From Brevibacillus reuszeri (GTDB lineage Bacteria; Bacillota; Bacilli; Brevibacillales; Brevibacillaceae), in contig NZ_LGIQ01000011.1 of NCBI RefSeq assembly GCF_001187725.1, forward strand, positions 904,017-968,016: a stretch of 64,000 nucleotides of DNA, in the 5' to 3' direction. The notes below the pieces were generated by a model. That model was not told the origin of the DNA, ran no database searches, and saw nothing but the letters and a program-made list of their open reading frames with translations. Position numbers and translations under genes: made by a program. Of this stretch, positions 1-8,397 are shown piece after piece (positions within the stretch are counted from its first letter, which is position 1; every line of letters begins with the position of its first letter).

Positions 1-985
1 GGTCTGTATTCTCTGCAAGGTCTGCACCGGTTACATCTGCAGTTCCATCGTAAATACGCTTGGTCCGGTAGGTTAGCGTTCGGTCAAAAGAAATAGGCGC
101 GCTTCCGTTTGATACTCCGGATTGCAACGCCTTGATTGGGCCAGAATTGATTTTGTATTTGACTGTGATGACATTACCGTTGTCGCTATCGGATGCGGAG
201 CCCTGTAGCTGAAATGAGTTTCCTTCTGTCAGTGTTTGGTTATCAGTAGGCTTTGAAATTGCAACAGTTGGATTTGCATTAGTAGTGTAATCGACAGTAA
301 CTGTGTATTGATAATAATTATCGTATGTCCGAGTATCTACAGCTGGTTTTGTCACATAACCTTCATATCTATAAACTCGGGTATCAGATTCAGGGCGAGT
401 CACTGATCCTGTATATAGATACGTAGGTTCCGTTACCTCATAAATATATCTTTGATTTAATGTGGGGTTTGTTGGTGCGGGGTAAGTTGCAATTGTAGAA
501 GTTGAGCTTAAACCACTCCAACTGAGTTTTCCTGTATACCCGCCACTATTATAAATAATAGGATCATAAACACTAGTACCGCTTTGTTCTAAGGAATTTC
601 CATCATTTGCCCATGTAGTCCCATTCCACTTTTTATAATAATTCATACGAAAACCCTTATACTGAGAAACTGTTTTCGTATCAGCAGGCGTATAACTACC
701 AGATGCAACATACTGCGTCAATGTCCCAACATATCCGCCAGAGTTATAGCTCGCAGAGGTTTGACCAGTCACGAATTTTGTATCAGCATCAGTATAACTT
801 CCTCCAGTCTGCACTCTTCTCGTTATTGTCCCATTCGTTAGAGTGAAACTGATTGTATTCCCGCTGACTGAGTATGATACGTTACCCGAGCTGACTTTCA
901 CACTTAGCACAGATTTCAAGTTTGGTATCGTCCAGGTATGGGTTTGACTTCGTGAGGTACTCTCTGGAAAAGTATTATTCGGCAC
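1..985 (-). CDS. Tail fibre / surface-repeat protein, C-terminus outside the window
   Basis: The frame stays open from a GTG at 985 to the window edge (at least 328 codons), so the gene continues beyond position 1. The start is set by AGGAGG at 999-994, eight bases before the GTG; an in-frame TAG lies just upstream. The product is rich in Thr, Ser, Tyr and Gly, with loose repeats around YTDADTKFV and YTPADTKTV and two SGGY motifs. The segment after about residue 240, starting near NPTVAISKPTDNQ, resembles a bacterial Ig-like domain. There is no signal peptide. It is the last visible gene of the tail operon, where contractile phages and tailocins keep the receptor-binding fibre, so target binding is inferred from position and composition. 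Confidence 0.75.
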   Translation of the reverse strand, partial: MPNNTFPESTSRSQTHTWTIPNLKSVLSVKVSSGNVSYSVSGNTISFTLTNGTITRRVQTGGSYTDADTKFVTGQTSASYNSGGYVGTLTQYVASGSYTPADTKTVSQYKGFRMNYYKKWNGTTWANDGNSLEQSGTSVYDPIIYNSGGYTGKLSWSGLSSTSTIATYPAPTNPTLNQRYIYEVTEPTYLYTGSVTRPESDTRVYRYEGYVTKPAVDTRTYDNYYQYTVTVDYTTNANPTVAISKPTDNQTLTEGNSFQLQGSASDSDNGNVITVKYKINSGPIKALQSGVSNGSAPISFDRTLTYRTKRIYDGTADVTGADLAENTD

Positions 986-1040
986 CTCTGTCACCTCCTG
1001 TAATGGCTATATTCAAATTGCTCGCCAACAACATCATTCA

Positions 1041-1313
1041 TTAAACCTCCAACCGGCTCTGTGCCTGATTGTAATACCCGCGAATGACCCGAATAGAATC
1101 AATCGTGGACAAATCATCATTGAAATTGTTATGAATGAAGTTATCTGGCAACGTGGCTTCGAGTGTATTCAAGCGGTTCTTCAAATTAGAAACATCGGCT
1201 TGCAGCAGTGCAATCAGCAGGTGAGCATCCAAAATCCCTTGCTCCCAGCGGTTAATATCTTGCTCAGTTACCGGCGAATCTGGCTGCCAATCAATCTTTG
1301 CCTGATAGACCAT
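1041..1313 (-). CDS. Small coiled-coil tail-associated protein, unknown function
   Basis: A 90-residue protein starting with ATG after GGAGGG. The N-terminus (KIDWQPDSPVTEQDINRWEQG) has the look of short proteins often found beside phage tail fibres. Residues about 30-55 form a heptad-like leucine stretch (LLIALLQADVSNLKNRLNTL) that suggests a short coiled coil. The gene overlaps the stop of its upstream neighbour by one base and is followed by the fibre gene after 55 bases, so it belongs to the tail operon. A structural or fibre-attachment role is possible, but I do not recognise a named family with certainty. Confidence 0.7.
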   Translation of the reverse strand: MVYQAKIDWQPDSPVTEQDINRWEQGILDAHLLIALLQADVSNLKNRLNTLEATLPDNFIHNNFNDDLSTIDSIRVIRGYYNQAQSRLEV

Positions 1314-1627
1314 TAATGTCCCTCCTTCACTTGGACGACAAACGATACCGTTAAAAATTGCGCATCGTTTCTCACGGTGTAAGTATCCTTTTCAGCTACG
1401 ATTATCCCTTCGGCCGTCTTCAGCTTCAGGTTTGTAATAACAGGAACGGCATCTATCTGCATAGTCTGAATCTGAAGTGCGACCGACTGCTGCAATTCAA
1501 TAACAGGATGTGAGGTAATAACAACAGCTCGAACTGGTACACTTACACGATCATTGATTAGCACACTGCCTTCCTTCACCCGATTGAGCAGATCATTTCT
1601 GACTAAAGTCAAATACTCCTGGTGCAT
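1313..1627 (-). CDS. Small tail-operon protein, unknown function
   Basis: A 104-residue protein packed between the XkdU-like gene and the coiled-coil gene, with one-base overlaps on both sides, which indicates translational coupling. The start ATG has GGAGG about ten bases upstream. It is predicted to be soluble and mixed alpha/beta, with no signal peptide or membrane segment, and ends in a beta-rich part (TLKLK-type and TVSFVVQV stretches). Its place between the last baseplate gene and the fibre genes suggests a baseplate or fibre accessory protein. I cannot assign a family. Confidence 0.65.
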   Translation of the reverse strand: MHQEYLTLVRNDLLNRVKEGSVLINDRVSVPVRAVVITSHPVIELQQSVALQIQTMQIDAVPVITNLKLKTAEGIIVAEKDTYTVRNDAQFLTVSFVVQVKEGH

Positions 1628-2199
1628 CAGATAACTACCTCCTCCATTTGCTTGATCGGTGTCATACCTACTCGAAATTCTTTAACCATGTGGTATCTTT
1701 TCAGTCCTATTAACACCTGATCAATCAATTCTATGATAGTATCGGTTGTTGGCTCCACCCCTACGCCATTGCAATGCACAGGGCGAATTTTTTCCACAGC
1801 TGTAACGGCATGGCGTATATCAAACCGATCATGGATGGGGTAAACGTAGCGAATAAGCTTAGTAGGATAATCCTCGATCATCTCTACTCTTTTTCCTTCT
1901 GAAGAGGCGATCCCAATTGCCCGCAATACCTCAGGTGCAAAACCGAGATAGGCCCAATGCTGCTGCTGAATGTTTTTTCGTCGTTGCTCCAAGCTGGATG
2001 ACTGCTTTTTTCCAAAATATGTCCAGTCCCAGTAATCAAGCCCCCAAGTAGCAGATAGTGGAAACAGCTGTTGCCTGAGATCATTTCTCTTCTCCGCATA
2101 GTACTCAACAGGTGTAGCAGCACCTTCAAAATGGTACTCGGCCACTCGATTTTCATACCAGTAGGGCGGAAGCATCTTTCTGTATTTCTCCGGGATCAT
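1627..2199 (-). CDS. xkdU: XkdU/YmfQ-like baseplate-associated tail protein (DUF2313 type)
   Basis: A 190-residue protein directly after the baseplate J gene and overlapping it by four bases. The N-terminus (MIPEKYRKMLPPYW), the internal stretch that expects early misfolding-free loading (DLRQQLFPLSATWGLDYWDW) and the length fit the XkdU/YmfQ family, which follows baseplate J in PBSX-like and Mu-like tails. The family is thought to connect the baseplate wedge to the fibre. No signal peptide is present. The assignment rests on order and overall resemblance, since no catalytic motif is expected. Confidence 0.75.
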   Translation of the reverse strand: MIPEKYRKMLPPYWYENRVAEYHFEGAATPVEYYAEKRNDLRQQLFPLSATWGLDYWDWTYFGKKQSSSLEQRRKNIQQQHWAYLGFAPEVLRAIGIASSEGKRVEMIEDYPTKLIRYVYPIHDRFDIRHAVTAVEKIRPVHCNGVGVEPTTDTIIELIDQVLIGLKRYHMVKEFRVGMTPIKQMEEVVI

Positions 2200-3011
2200 G
2201 TCGTCACCACCAGGTTGAGCATGGCTACTGCATCCCCATCTATCGTTATGTTGGCTGTCCCACTATTTAATGTGTAGCTCGTAAAGTCTAGTACACCGTC
2301 TACGAAAAAAAGTGATCCCATCTGCTGATAGACGATCCTGGATCGCCCTTGCAAATAGGCGTTGATTTGACCCCTAATCGCATCCTTCACCCGATCAATG
2401 ACCACACCTTCCCGCAGGACAAGCTTCACTTCAATGGCAATCTCAAAAATCTTGGCAGGCAATACCTTTAAATCATGCAAGGCCCGCCGTTTTTCCTTCA
2501 GCTTCAACTCTACTTGTTGCGCCAGCTCGACACTCGCTGGTTGCCGCTGTGAGTCCGTAATATATACGTCGATAGACAAGTCATGACGGGCCTTTTCGAT
2601 TGCAGTGGCATCTCCAACACCGTCAATATCTCTCGCCCACCGCTCATAGTCACCTCGACGCCCATCCCCTTCTTCTGTCCGCGCCCGCTCGATCAGCCGT
2701 TTTCGATAATCCTCGTCTGCTTCTTCTCTCTTTCGAGGAAGACCCAGAAAGACACCGTGAGCATCGAGAAACTCCATATCTGCCCAAGGTAAGAAGCCCT
2801 GTAAAAAGGCGTATTCCAAAAGCTGCTGTTGCTCACTAATTTCTTCAGCCAAAGGATAGAGCAAATCGTAAAAAATCTCTCCTTCCTCTGTAGCTGGCGG
2901 GGTATCTCCTTTTTGCTCGGCTAAAAGCCTCATCCGATTCGCCATTCGCTGATAGATCTGATCCGGCGTCTCTCGCAAAATCGGCATTTTCGGTTTCTCT
3001 AGCGTTGCCAT
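2196..3011 (-). CDS. xkdT: Baseplate assembly protein J (XkdT-like)
   Basis: A 271-residue protein; the ATG follows GGAGGTGGACGT. The pattern IYDLLYPLAEEISEQQQLLEYAFLQ-like in the first third, the segment GVFLGLPRKREEADEDYRKR and the later SVELAQQVELKLKEKRR are typical of the baseplate J family (P2 gpJ, PBSX XkdT). The protein forms the wedge of the contractile tail baseplate around the hub. The gene overlaps XkdS-like by 13 bases upstream and XkdU-like by four bases downstream, in canonical order. The length is close to the short baseplate J of simple tails. It appears intact. Confidence 0.88.
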   Translation of the reverse strand: MATLEKPKMPILRETPDQIYQRMANRMRLLAEQKGDTPPATEEGEIFYDLLYPLAEEISEQQQLLEYAFLQGFLPWADMEFLDAHGVFLGLPRKREEADEDYRKRLIERARTEEGDGRRGDYERWARDIDGVGDATAIEKARHDLSIDVYITDSQRQPASVELAQQVELKLKEKRRALHDLKVLPAKIFEIAIEVKLVLREGVVIDRVKDAIRGQINAYLQGRSRIVYQQMGSLFFVDGVLDFTSYTLNSGTANITIDGDAVAMLNLVVTT

Positions 3012-3433
3012 ACGTCCACCTCCATTCTCGTTATGCCTCGTGCTCCTGTAATCCCCACGTGAAAAATGACCCGGTTTCCCTCAAACCGAATATCGCTGAC
3101 CTCTGCTCTTTCAATTTCACTGTGCGCTTCCAACGCTTCCTCCGCTTGAGCTTTGACCACTGCCAAGGAAATCCCTGACCGCATTCGTCCTCTGTCTGTC
3201 AAAAAATCAACGCCATAGCGTTCGGAATAAATCGAGTAACGGAATCGCCGTGTATTAAGGATTTTTTTAGCTGTTTCCTCCAAATATTGCGCATAATTTT
3301 GAGTACGCAAATATCTGCCATCTGGACCCTGTCTCAATTGTTTGGTATCCCAATCAAACTGATACGTCCATGGAATCGACGCGTCTGTTTGGGTAGCCAT
3401 AATTTCCTCTGAACCTTGTAGCTCGGGAAACAT
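2999..3433 (-). CDS. xkdS: XkdS-like baseplate protein (DUF2634, gp25-like)
   Basis: A protein of up to 144 residues. The ATG at 3433 overlaps the upstream stop (TAATG); a second ATG eleven codons in (MATQTDASIPW), behind AGAGGAAATT, is an equally good start. The core contains FDWDTKQL, YAQYLEETAKKIL and RYSIYSERYGVDF, the signature of DUF2634/gp25-like proteins, which initiate sheath assembly at the baseplate. It sits between XkdR-like and XkdT-like genes as in PBSX, and the 3' end overlaps the next gene. It looks complete. Confidence 0.85.
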   Translation of the reverse strand: MFPELQGSEEIMATQTDASIPWTYQFDWDTKQLRQGPDGRYLRTQNYAQYLEETAKKILNTRRFRYSIYSERYGVDFLTDRGRMRSGISLAVVKAQAEEALEAHSEIERAEVSDIRFEGNRVIFHVGITGARGITRMEVDVWQR

Positions 3434-3681
3434 TATTCCACCACCCCGAGCAGAAGATATTGGTCATTCGTGCACCGAAGCAGAGCTACTTTTTTGCCTA
3501 CATCCTCCTGCCTCAAAGAAGCGGAACGCAGGGTTGCCAGCTCATATGGCTCCAAGGGAGTAGGGTCTTCATCCAATTTCACGGATAACGGGGTCAAAGA
3601 CAGAAGCTGCCCGAATTCTCCACGAGTGTTTTGCAAGCCGTCCTGCGCATATCCTCTGAGTTTTGCAATGACTGAATGCAT
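3433..3681 (-). CDS. xkdR: XkdR-like tail protein (DUF2577)
   Basis: An 82-residue protein starting at the ATG that gives MHSVIAKLRGYAQDG, one base after the stop of the hub gene and preceded by AAAGGAAGG. A longer frame reaching 3726 lies inside the hub gene and has no ribosome site. The C-terminal pattern KVALLRCTNDQYLLLGVV matches the end of DUF2577 proteins, which sit between XkdQ and XkdS in PBSX-like tails. Its role in the baseplate is not well defined. Start and stop both overlap or abut neighbours, so translation is probably coupled. Confidence 0.75.
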   Translation of the reverse strand: MHSVIAKLRGYAQDGLQNTRGEFGQLLSLTPLSVKLDEDPTPLEPYELATLRSASLRQEDVGKKVALLRCTNDQYLLLGVVE

Positions 3682-3682
3682 C

Positions 3683-4636
3683 TTACGCCTTCCTTTCCAA
3701 TTGGAGATCCATCGTGTACAAACCACCCTTGTAGCGGGCTTGACAATTGGTCACAATCCAATCGGTTATTGTTTGGTTGTCCTTTTCCATGATCTTGATC
3801 AGCCAACCAGCTCGAAGCCTGGCAGCATTTTCATCCTCGTGTCTGGTCGTAATGGAGCGTGTCTTCGGGATTTTGGACAGCTCAGCCAACTGCTTAGCAG
3901 CCAATGCAGACACATTTTTGTCCTCCCCCGCGTCAATCACCTTTTGCATTCGCCCAATTTCCTTGACCAACGTATCATTCGATTTGGTTGCGCTGCTCGC
4001 GATTTGCTCCTCTTTATACCGCTCTGCTGTGACTACTGTGTATACTTCCTCGATGCTCTCTCCGGTTGAGCTGCTGGTAAGCATGCTGGCCTTGAACATC
4101 GGGATCATACGATTTCCACCTTCTGGGAGTACCGTCAGCTTGTCACGCTCGTACTGGACGAAATAACGAATCCCCGTTTTCTCATATGCCTGGTCTGTCA
4201 GGGAAGTAAAAAGAGAAGTATACGATTGTGGTGAAACCCGTTCCTTTGTCAAAAATCCAAAGGCGGGACAAGTAAAACTAATTCCAGCTGCCTTGATAAT
4301 ACGCGCAAGCTCGGAACCGGCATCACCATCCAGCTTGGTTCTGGAGATTTCGTTCTTTTGCAAATACCAGCCGAGCTCATAGGCTGTCGCAGAAAGGTCT
4401 CTCGTTTGATCATCGCGATCAAAACGTACGAGAGGTCCATGAAAGAACTGCTGTGCTACCTTTAGCTCTGAGCCAGTAAAGAGCATCAAAAAGCCCGCCG
4501 ACTTCAGTGGCGGGCCATCCTTTATTTTCACATCACAATTCTGCGCGATTTGTCCCCGCGCTGAGGACCAGGACAGCTCCGTAACGGCTGGAGTCAGGTC
4601 ATAGCGGGTTTGTTCTTTTCCGTAAATGACTTTCAT
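3683..4636 (-). CDS. xkdQ: Baseplate hub protein (XkdQ/YqbQ-like, gpD type)
   Basis: A 317-residue protein with ATG behind CGGAGTTGATGGA. It begins with MKVIYGKEQTRYDL and continues with SWSSARGQIAQ, an LFTGSE loop and RDLSATAYELGWYLQKNE, all usual in the XkdQ/YqbQ family. These proteins form the trimeric hub that closes the tail tube and carries the spike. The C-terminal part (EDENAARLRAGWLIKI, then YKGGLYTMDLQLERKA) is also typical. The length matches the family (about 320), and the neighbours XkdP-like and XkdR-like stand in the usual order. Confidence 0.87.
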   Translation of the reverse strand: MKVIYGKEQTRYDLTPAVTELSWSSARGQIAQNCDVKIKDGPPLKSAGFLMLFTGSELKVAQQFFHGPLVRFDRDDQTRDLSATAYELGWYLQKNEISRTKLDGDAGSELARIIKAAGISFTCPAFGFLTKERVSPQSYTSLFTSLTDQAYEKTGIRYFVQYERDKLTVLPEGGNRMIPMFKASMLTSSSTGESIEEVYTVVTAERYKEEQIASSATKSNDTLVKEIGRMQKVIDAGEDKNVSALAAKQLAELSKIPKTRSITTRHEDENAARLRAGWLIKIMEKDNQTITDWIVTNCQARYKGGLYTMDLQLERKA

Positions 4637-4655
4637 TCCATCAACTCCGTTACAT

Positions 4656-5246
4656 TTAGTATGCGTGTTCCAGTTTAATCTCGATAATTCTCTTTTGTCC
4701 TGTAGATTCCACTTGAGTAGGAGGAGTTTTAGAATTCGAATTTTGCTTTTGAGTTTTCTTGGCTACTTTGCCGCTTGTATTCGGCCTTGCAGGCTGCTGC
4801 TTTGTAATAATCGTACTTGGACTGAGCAGCTGTGTCTGATTGCTCCATGTGATGAACTCATTCTTTTCAAACAGTGGAAACTCGATAGAACCGTGGAAAT
4901 CAACATTTTTTCCCTGAAACTTGCCGTCGCATGGACCGATGAGTACAACCCATGCCAAATCCAGCTCATCTATTGTCAAAAGTACCTCTGTACCTGTTAA
5001 ACGCTCCAGTCCCGCAAGCCATGATCCTGGTCCTTGATAACCCTCTACCTCAATAAAGGGAGCACTGTTATCTCCCGGGAGAAAGAAGTCAAAAGAGATC
5101 GACTTGGGACGTCTTGCAGAAATGTGATTTTCTGTCGATAGCGTAATAGATGTGATGCTCTCCGTGTCATTACCATAGCCTCGAAACTGGATTTCAGCAG
5201 GTGTGACAGGAAATGTCAACCTATATTTGCCTTGCAAGCGAATCAA
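4656..5246 (-). CDS. xkdP: XkdP-like tail assembly protein without a LysM domain
   Basis: A 196-residue protein starting with TTG (TTG ATT CGC) nine bases after AGGAGG and overlapping the tape-measure stop by four bases. The N-terminal 125 residues (FPVTPAEIQFRGYGNDTES, then ISFDFFLPGDN) match the XkdP/YqbP family, which joins hub and tube. Most relatives carry a C-terminal LysM peptidoglycan-binding domain. Here residues about 135-180 are a polar Lys/Asn/Thr/Pro linker and the protein ends with QKRIIEIKLEHAY, with no LysM-like block. The linker remains where the LysM should be attached. The family call is firm and the absence of LysM is seen directly. Confidence 0.82.
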   Translation of the reverse strand: MIRLQGKYRLTFPVTPAEIQFRGYGNDTESITSITLSTENHISARRPKSISFDFFLPGDNSAPFIEVEGYQGPGSWLAGLERLTGTEVLLTIDELDLAWVVLIGPCDGKFQGKNVDFHGSIEFPLFEKNEFITWSNQTQLLSPSTIITKQQPARPNTSGKVAKKTQKQNSNSKTPPTQVESTGQKRIIEIKLEHAY

Positions 5247-7771
5247 ACAGTCACACCTCCTCTGGTTTCTAATGCATCTAGCAATGATTTTTCGATGATA
5301 TCTTTAATTCTTTGTCCTACTGAAGGGTCACTCAGCATTCTCAGCATCGTAGGGATATCCTGCAAAACACCTTCTGCATGAAGCGGGATGGTGATTTGCG
5401 GAATCGTGAGTGAAATGGGTTGTGACTTTGCTTGATGACCACTGACAGGTGACTGATCGGGTACAGGCGGGCCAGCTGGCATGCTTTGGAGAAGGTTTTG
5501 TCTCACTTCCTTGGAAAGAGGACGCCTCGGCATTGCAACTGTTGGTGGTGGTTCATCTTGCCACAGCGATTTGATTCCATCAAAAGCTGCACTCCCAGCC
5601 ATCGAACCACCAAATCCACCGATCAGCCCACCAATTACGCCTCCAAGCGCGGTACCAAGCACAGGAACAACAGATCCAATCGCTGCACCTGCTGCCGCTC
5701 CAGCTGCTGCTCCTCCCCAGCCTCCAAGTGCCTCTGTCCCTAATTGGGCTGCCGTTTCTAGCTTGTTGTCCGATTGGGCAAAATCGACGAGACTGAGCGC
5801 GTGTCCCAGAAGAGGAACTCTTCGTAGTAGTCCTTTTGCTCCACCCTTGAAACCAGCGATGCCACTATCTGTGTGGGAAAATCCGCTTATCAAAGAGGAT
5901 GTACCTCCACCGTGTGCGAAGCCATTTTTCGGAGAAGAGGAACTTCCTCCTTGTAATCCAGGTTGGTTGCTATTTCTCCCACTACTATTTTTTTTCTGAT
6001 TTTTGTTCGTTTTGTTCTTACTCTTCGACTTGATTTTACGAGAAGATGATTGTGATGTTGATCCTGCTCCACCCGTATCAATACTTGGTGTCTCTTTTCC
6101 CCCGTTTGTCCACTTCGTTTTTAATTTCGAGGGTAATTCTAGTATCGCCTTGTATATGTTTTGGAATATGGGGGCAGGCTTTCTATCTGTTGAATTCCGG
6201 GGCTGTTGTTTTCCAGAAGGTGAAGTAGGACCTCCTGTATTAACATCAGTCCCTTTTGTTCTCCAATTAGAAACTTTCGTCTTTACACTAGAAGGAATTT
6301 CTCGTATTGCTTGGTAGATTAGTTTGAGTGACGATACAAATGCTCTTGCTGTAAAAATTGTACTGCTAATTAGGCTAGTTGCTCCCATTACACCTATGGT
6401 GATCAAAAGTGCATATCTTCCCCAATCTGGCCAACCATTAAAACCACCAGCCAGGGAAGCAGCAAATCTTGATAATCCAGTTAAGACCCCGGATAGATCA
6501 TTAGTAACCTTTGAAAGAGTTTCCAATGCTACCTGTTTTGCCAAAACCTGCTCCTTCATTAACGCAAAGTATTCGTTCTCTTTGGTGGCTGCCTCGTAAG
6601 CCTTCTGCGTCTCATTTCCAACCTGCGGGCGGATTTCCCCAGTAGCTATTTTACCTGCTGCATCCAGTAGCTTTGCAAATTCCTCAGAAATCTCCTTGCC
6701 TGGTATTCCCCCCAAATTGTAGAGAATCTTCTGTTGCGTACCCTGATCTTCAATCGAAGCGATGGCCATCATTACTTTACCTAGCGCAACTCGTTGTTCA
6801 TCCTTATCTCCTGAAGTTAGAGCAGTATTAAGTCGCTTAGCCTCCTCTTCGGCCTTGAGCTGTGCTTCCTCCGGTTTTCGAGAACCCTGTCCTTCAAATT
6901 GAGCTTTGAGGATCGTAGTCAATTCTTCCTGATTTGTAAGCCTAGTGACACTCTCTCGCAGAGCACCAAATGCCTTGTCATCGTTCAGAATCCCCAAGTT
7001 CTTAATCTCAGACACCATAGCCGCCATTTTTTCCGGCGTATTAAGAAGTTTTCCATTCACTTCGCTGAACTCAACAATCGAACTAACAAACTTACCGTTC
7101 ATATCGCCAACCGTGTTGCTCATTTCTTGAATAGAGTTGGCTAAACGCGTAGGATCATCAATGCCAGTCCCCTCACGCATAGAAGCCATCATCCGTAAAT
7201 GTTCTTCCGGTGAATATACCGTAGTAACGCTGAGCATCGCTGCTCGTTCTGCATATTTATCAGCATGGTCGGGATTGAGCTGTTCACTTCTTGAGATCAT
7301 TGCCATCGCTTGCGGCTTGTTCAGATATGGATTGATATCCATGATTTTATTTGTAAGCTGATCAAAGTCCTGCATTTGCTTTTCTGTCTTCCCGCTGGCA
7401 GCGTACAAACCTCGCTCTCTAGCTGCTGCCTTCGCCTCATCTATCATTCCTCCAATAGAAGAGCCGATTGCAATCCCAGCAGCAGTAGTACTTAAACTTA
7501 AAAGCTGCTGCTTGAGAGCACCAAGCTTGCTAAAGCCCTTTTCAATTAATTCGATACGCGGCGTTGCGCTCAGGTTGTTCAGGCCATTGATTTCGGATCG
7601 TAAGCCTTTCATACTACGCTTAAGCCGCTCCGTCTTTGATGAAAACTCACCAGTCATACTACTCAGCTTTTTTTCCATATGAGCAAGGGCTTTAGTTGTA
7701 TTACTAATTTCTTTACCTATGGCTTTAATTTCACTACTAGCCGCTTTTAAATTTCCTACATCCGTAGACAC
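5243..7771 (-). CDS. xkdO: Tail tape-measure protein (XkdO/YqbO-like)
   Basis: An 842-residue protein. I place the start at the GTG giving VSTDVGNLKAAS, eight bases after AGGAGG; the frame runs 50 codons further upstream but overlaps the chaperone extension there and has no ribosome site. Residues 1-100 are coiled coil (KAIGKEISNTTKALAHMEKKLSSM). A hydrophobic segment near the middle (GRYALLITIGVMGA) is followed by a long Ser/Lys/Asn/Gly linker, and near residues 650-730 comes a Gly/Ala-rich hydrophobic block (GGAAAGAAAGAAIGS), usual for tape measures that enter membranes. The protein sets tail length: about 0.15 nm per residue would give a tail near 125 nm, which is an estimate. Confidence 0.9.
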   Translation of the reverse strand: MSTDVGNLKAASSEIKAIGKEISNTTKALAHMEKKLSSMTGEFSSKTERLKRSMKGLRSEINGLNNLSATPRIELIEKGFSKLGALKQQLLSLSTTAAGIAIGSSIGGMIDEAKAAARERGLYAASGKTEKQMQDFDQLTNKIMDINPYLNKPQAMAMISRSEQLNPDHADKYAERAAMLSVTTVYSPEEHLRMMASMREGTGIDDPTRLANSIQEMSNTVGDMNGKFVSSIVEFSEVNGKLLNTPEKMAAMVSEIKNLGILNDDKAFGALRESVTRLTNQEELTTILKAQFEGQGSRKPEEAQLKAEEEAKRLNTALTSGDKDEQRVALGKVMMAIASIEDQGTQQKILYNLGGIPGKEISEEFAKLLDAAGKIATGEIRPQVGNETQKAYEAATKENEYFALMKEQVLAKQVALETLSKVTNDLSGVLTGLSRFAASLAGGFNGWPDWGRYALLITIGVMGATSLISSTIFTARAFVSSLKLIYQAIREIPSSVKTKVSNWRTKGTDVNTGGPTSPSGKQQPRNSTDRKPAPIFQNIYKAILELPSKLKTKWTNGGKETPSIDTGGAGSTSQSSSRKIKSKSKNKTNKNQKKNSSGRNSNQPGLQGGSSSSPKNGFAHGGGTSSLISGFSHTDSGIAGFKGGAKGLLRRVPLLGHALSLVDFAQSDNKLETAAQLGTEALGGWGGAAAGAAAGAAIGSVVPVLGTALGGVIGGLIGGFGGSMAGSAAFDGIKSLWQDEPPPTVAMPRRPLSKEVRQNLLQSMPAGPPVPDQSPVSGHQAKSQPISLTIPQITIPLHAEGVLQDIPTMLRMLSDPSVGQRIKDIIEKSLLDALETRGGVTV

Positions 7772-7844
7772 ATGATTCACCTCCTGTCTTTCACTGAGGT
7801 CACTAAAAATTTGCTTGAAGTTAAAAGCAAGAAAAGCCCGAGGA

Positions 7845-8386
7845 TCATCCCCCGGCCTTTTCCTCCTCTGACTCAATGATCTGACAAGCAAACAAAAATA
7901 GTTTTTGCTTGTACAGATCAACCTCGTATTCTAGTAGATCCGACGGTCTGCCTCTGCCTCTTAGAAAGGCGCGGCAAACATGCCAGGCTTCTCCGTCAGA
8001 TCGGATCAGTTTTTTGCTTCTTCGATGGCTTCTTCCTCAGATTGGCCTGCGTTTACTTCGCGAACAGCATTGAGCAGCTTCGTATAGCCTTCTGGATTAT
8101 CGCAGAAAACCTTTTCCACCAGCTCATACTTCGTGCCTACTTTGTACGCTTTTTTCAACTCTTCCTGATTCCAAGGGAAATCGTGTTCCGTTGCCTTCAC
8201 CAGACGGGCATCGTTGTAGAGGAACCAGTTTGTTTTCTCCCCTTTGTCAGCCATTCGCTCGCAATCGCGCAGCTCAGAGAGATTTAATTGGCGGACTTTC
8301 CACTCATCACCATCAATGTTCACCACGATTTCTTTTCGCGGCGTTTGTTCATTGGCTTTTGCCAAATATTTTTGCAGCTTGCTCAT
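7845..8386 (-). CDS. Frameshifted tail assembly chaperone (gpGT-type fusion)
   Basis: If ribosomes slip back one base on the A AAA AAC heptamer at 8015-8009, translation goes past the XkdN-like stop and reads exactly 54 more codons (from LIRSDGEAWHVC to SEEEKAGG) before a TGA at 7847-7845. The resulting fusion has about 180 residues. The extension is rich in Leu, Glu and aromatic residues and ends 74 bases before the tape-measure start. This reproduces the lambda G/GT arrangement known to be conserved in many long-tailed phages, in which the extended form recruits the tape measure. The heptamer, its frame and the open extension are seen directly; slippage itself is inferred. Confidence 0.82.
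8006..8386 (-). CDS. xkdN: Tail assembly chaperone (XkdN-like), zero-frame product
   Basis: A 126-residue protein. The start is the second ATG (MSKLQKYLAKANEQTPR), seven bases after GGGGGA; the first ATG is too close to that site. It matches the XkdN/phage lambda gpG-type chaperone family, with the core IDGDEWKVRQLNLSELRDCERMA and a helical C-terminus. Such chaperones bind the tape measure during tail assembly and are not part of the finished tail. The gene lies between tube and tape measure, the fixed place for this function. The last codons read GCA AAA AAC TGA, giving a slippery heptamer right at the stop (see the extended product). Confidence 0.88.
   Translation of the reverse strand: MSKLQKYLAKANEQTPRKEIVVNIDGDEWKVRQLNLSELRDCERMADKGEKTNWFLYNDARLVKATEHDFPWNQEELKKAYKVGTKYELVEKVFCDNPEGYTKLLNAVREVNAGQSEEEAIEEAKN
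8009..8015 (-). other. Programmed -1 frameshift site A_AAA_AAC
   Basis: The heptamer is in the correct phase (GCA AAA AAC) immediately before the zero-frame TGA at 8008-8006. Both tRNAs can re-pair in the -1 frame. I did not work out a downstream stimulatory RNA structure. Confidence 0.8.
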
Positions 8387-8397
8387 GTTCATTCCCC

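Noticed and set aside
5481-5999. 172-codon proline-rich frame on the plus strand
   Set aside because: It is the antisense of the Gly/Ala-rich and linker part of the tape-measure gene; no start site.
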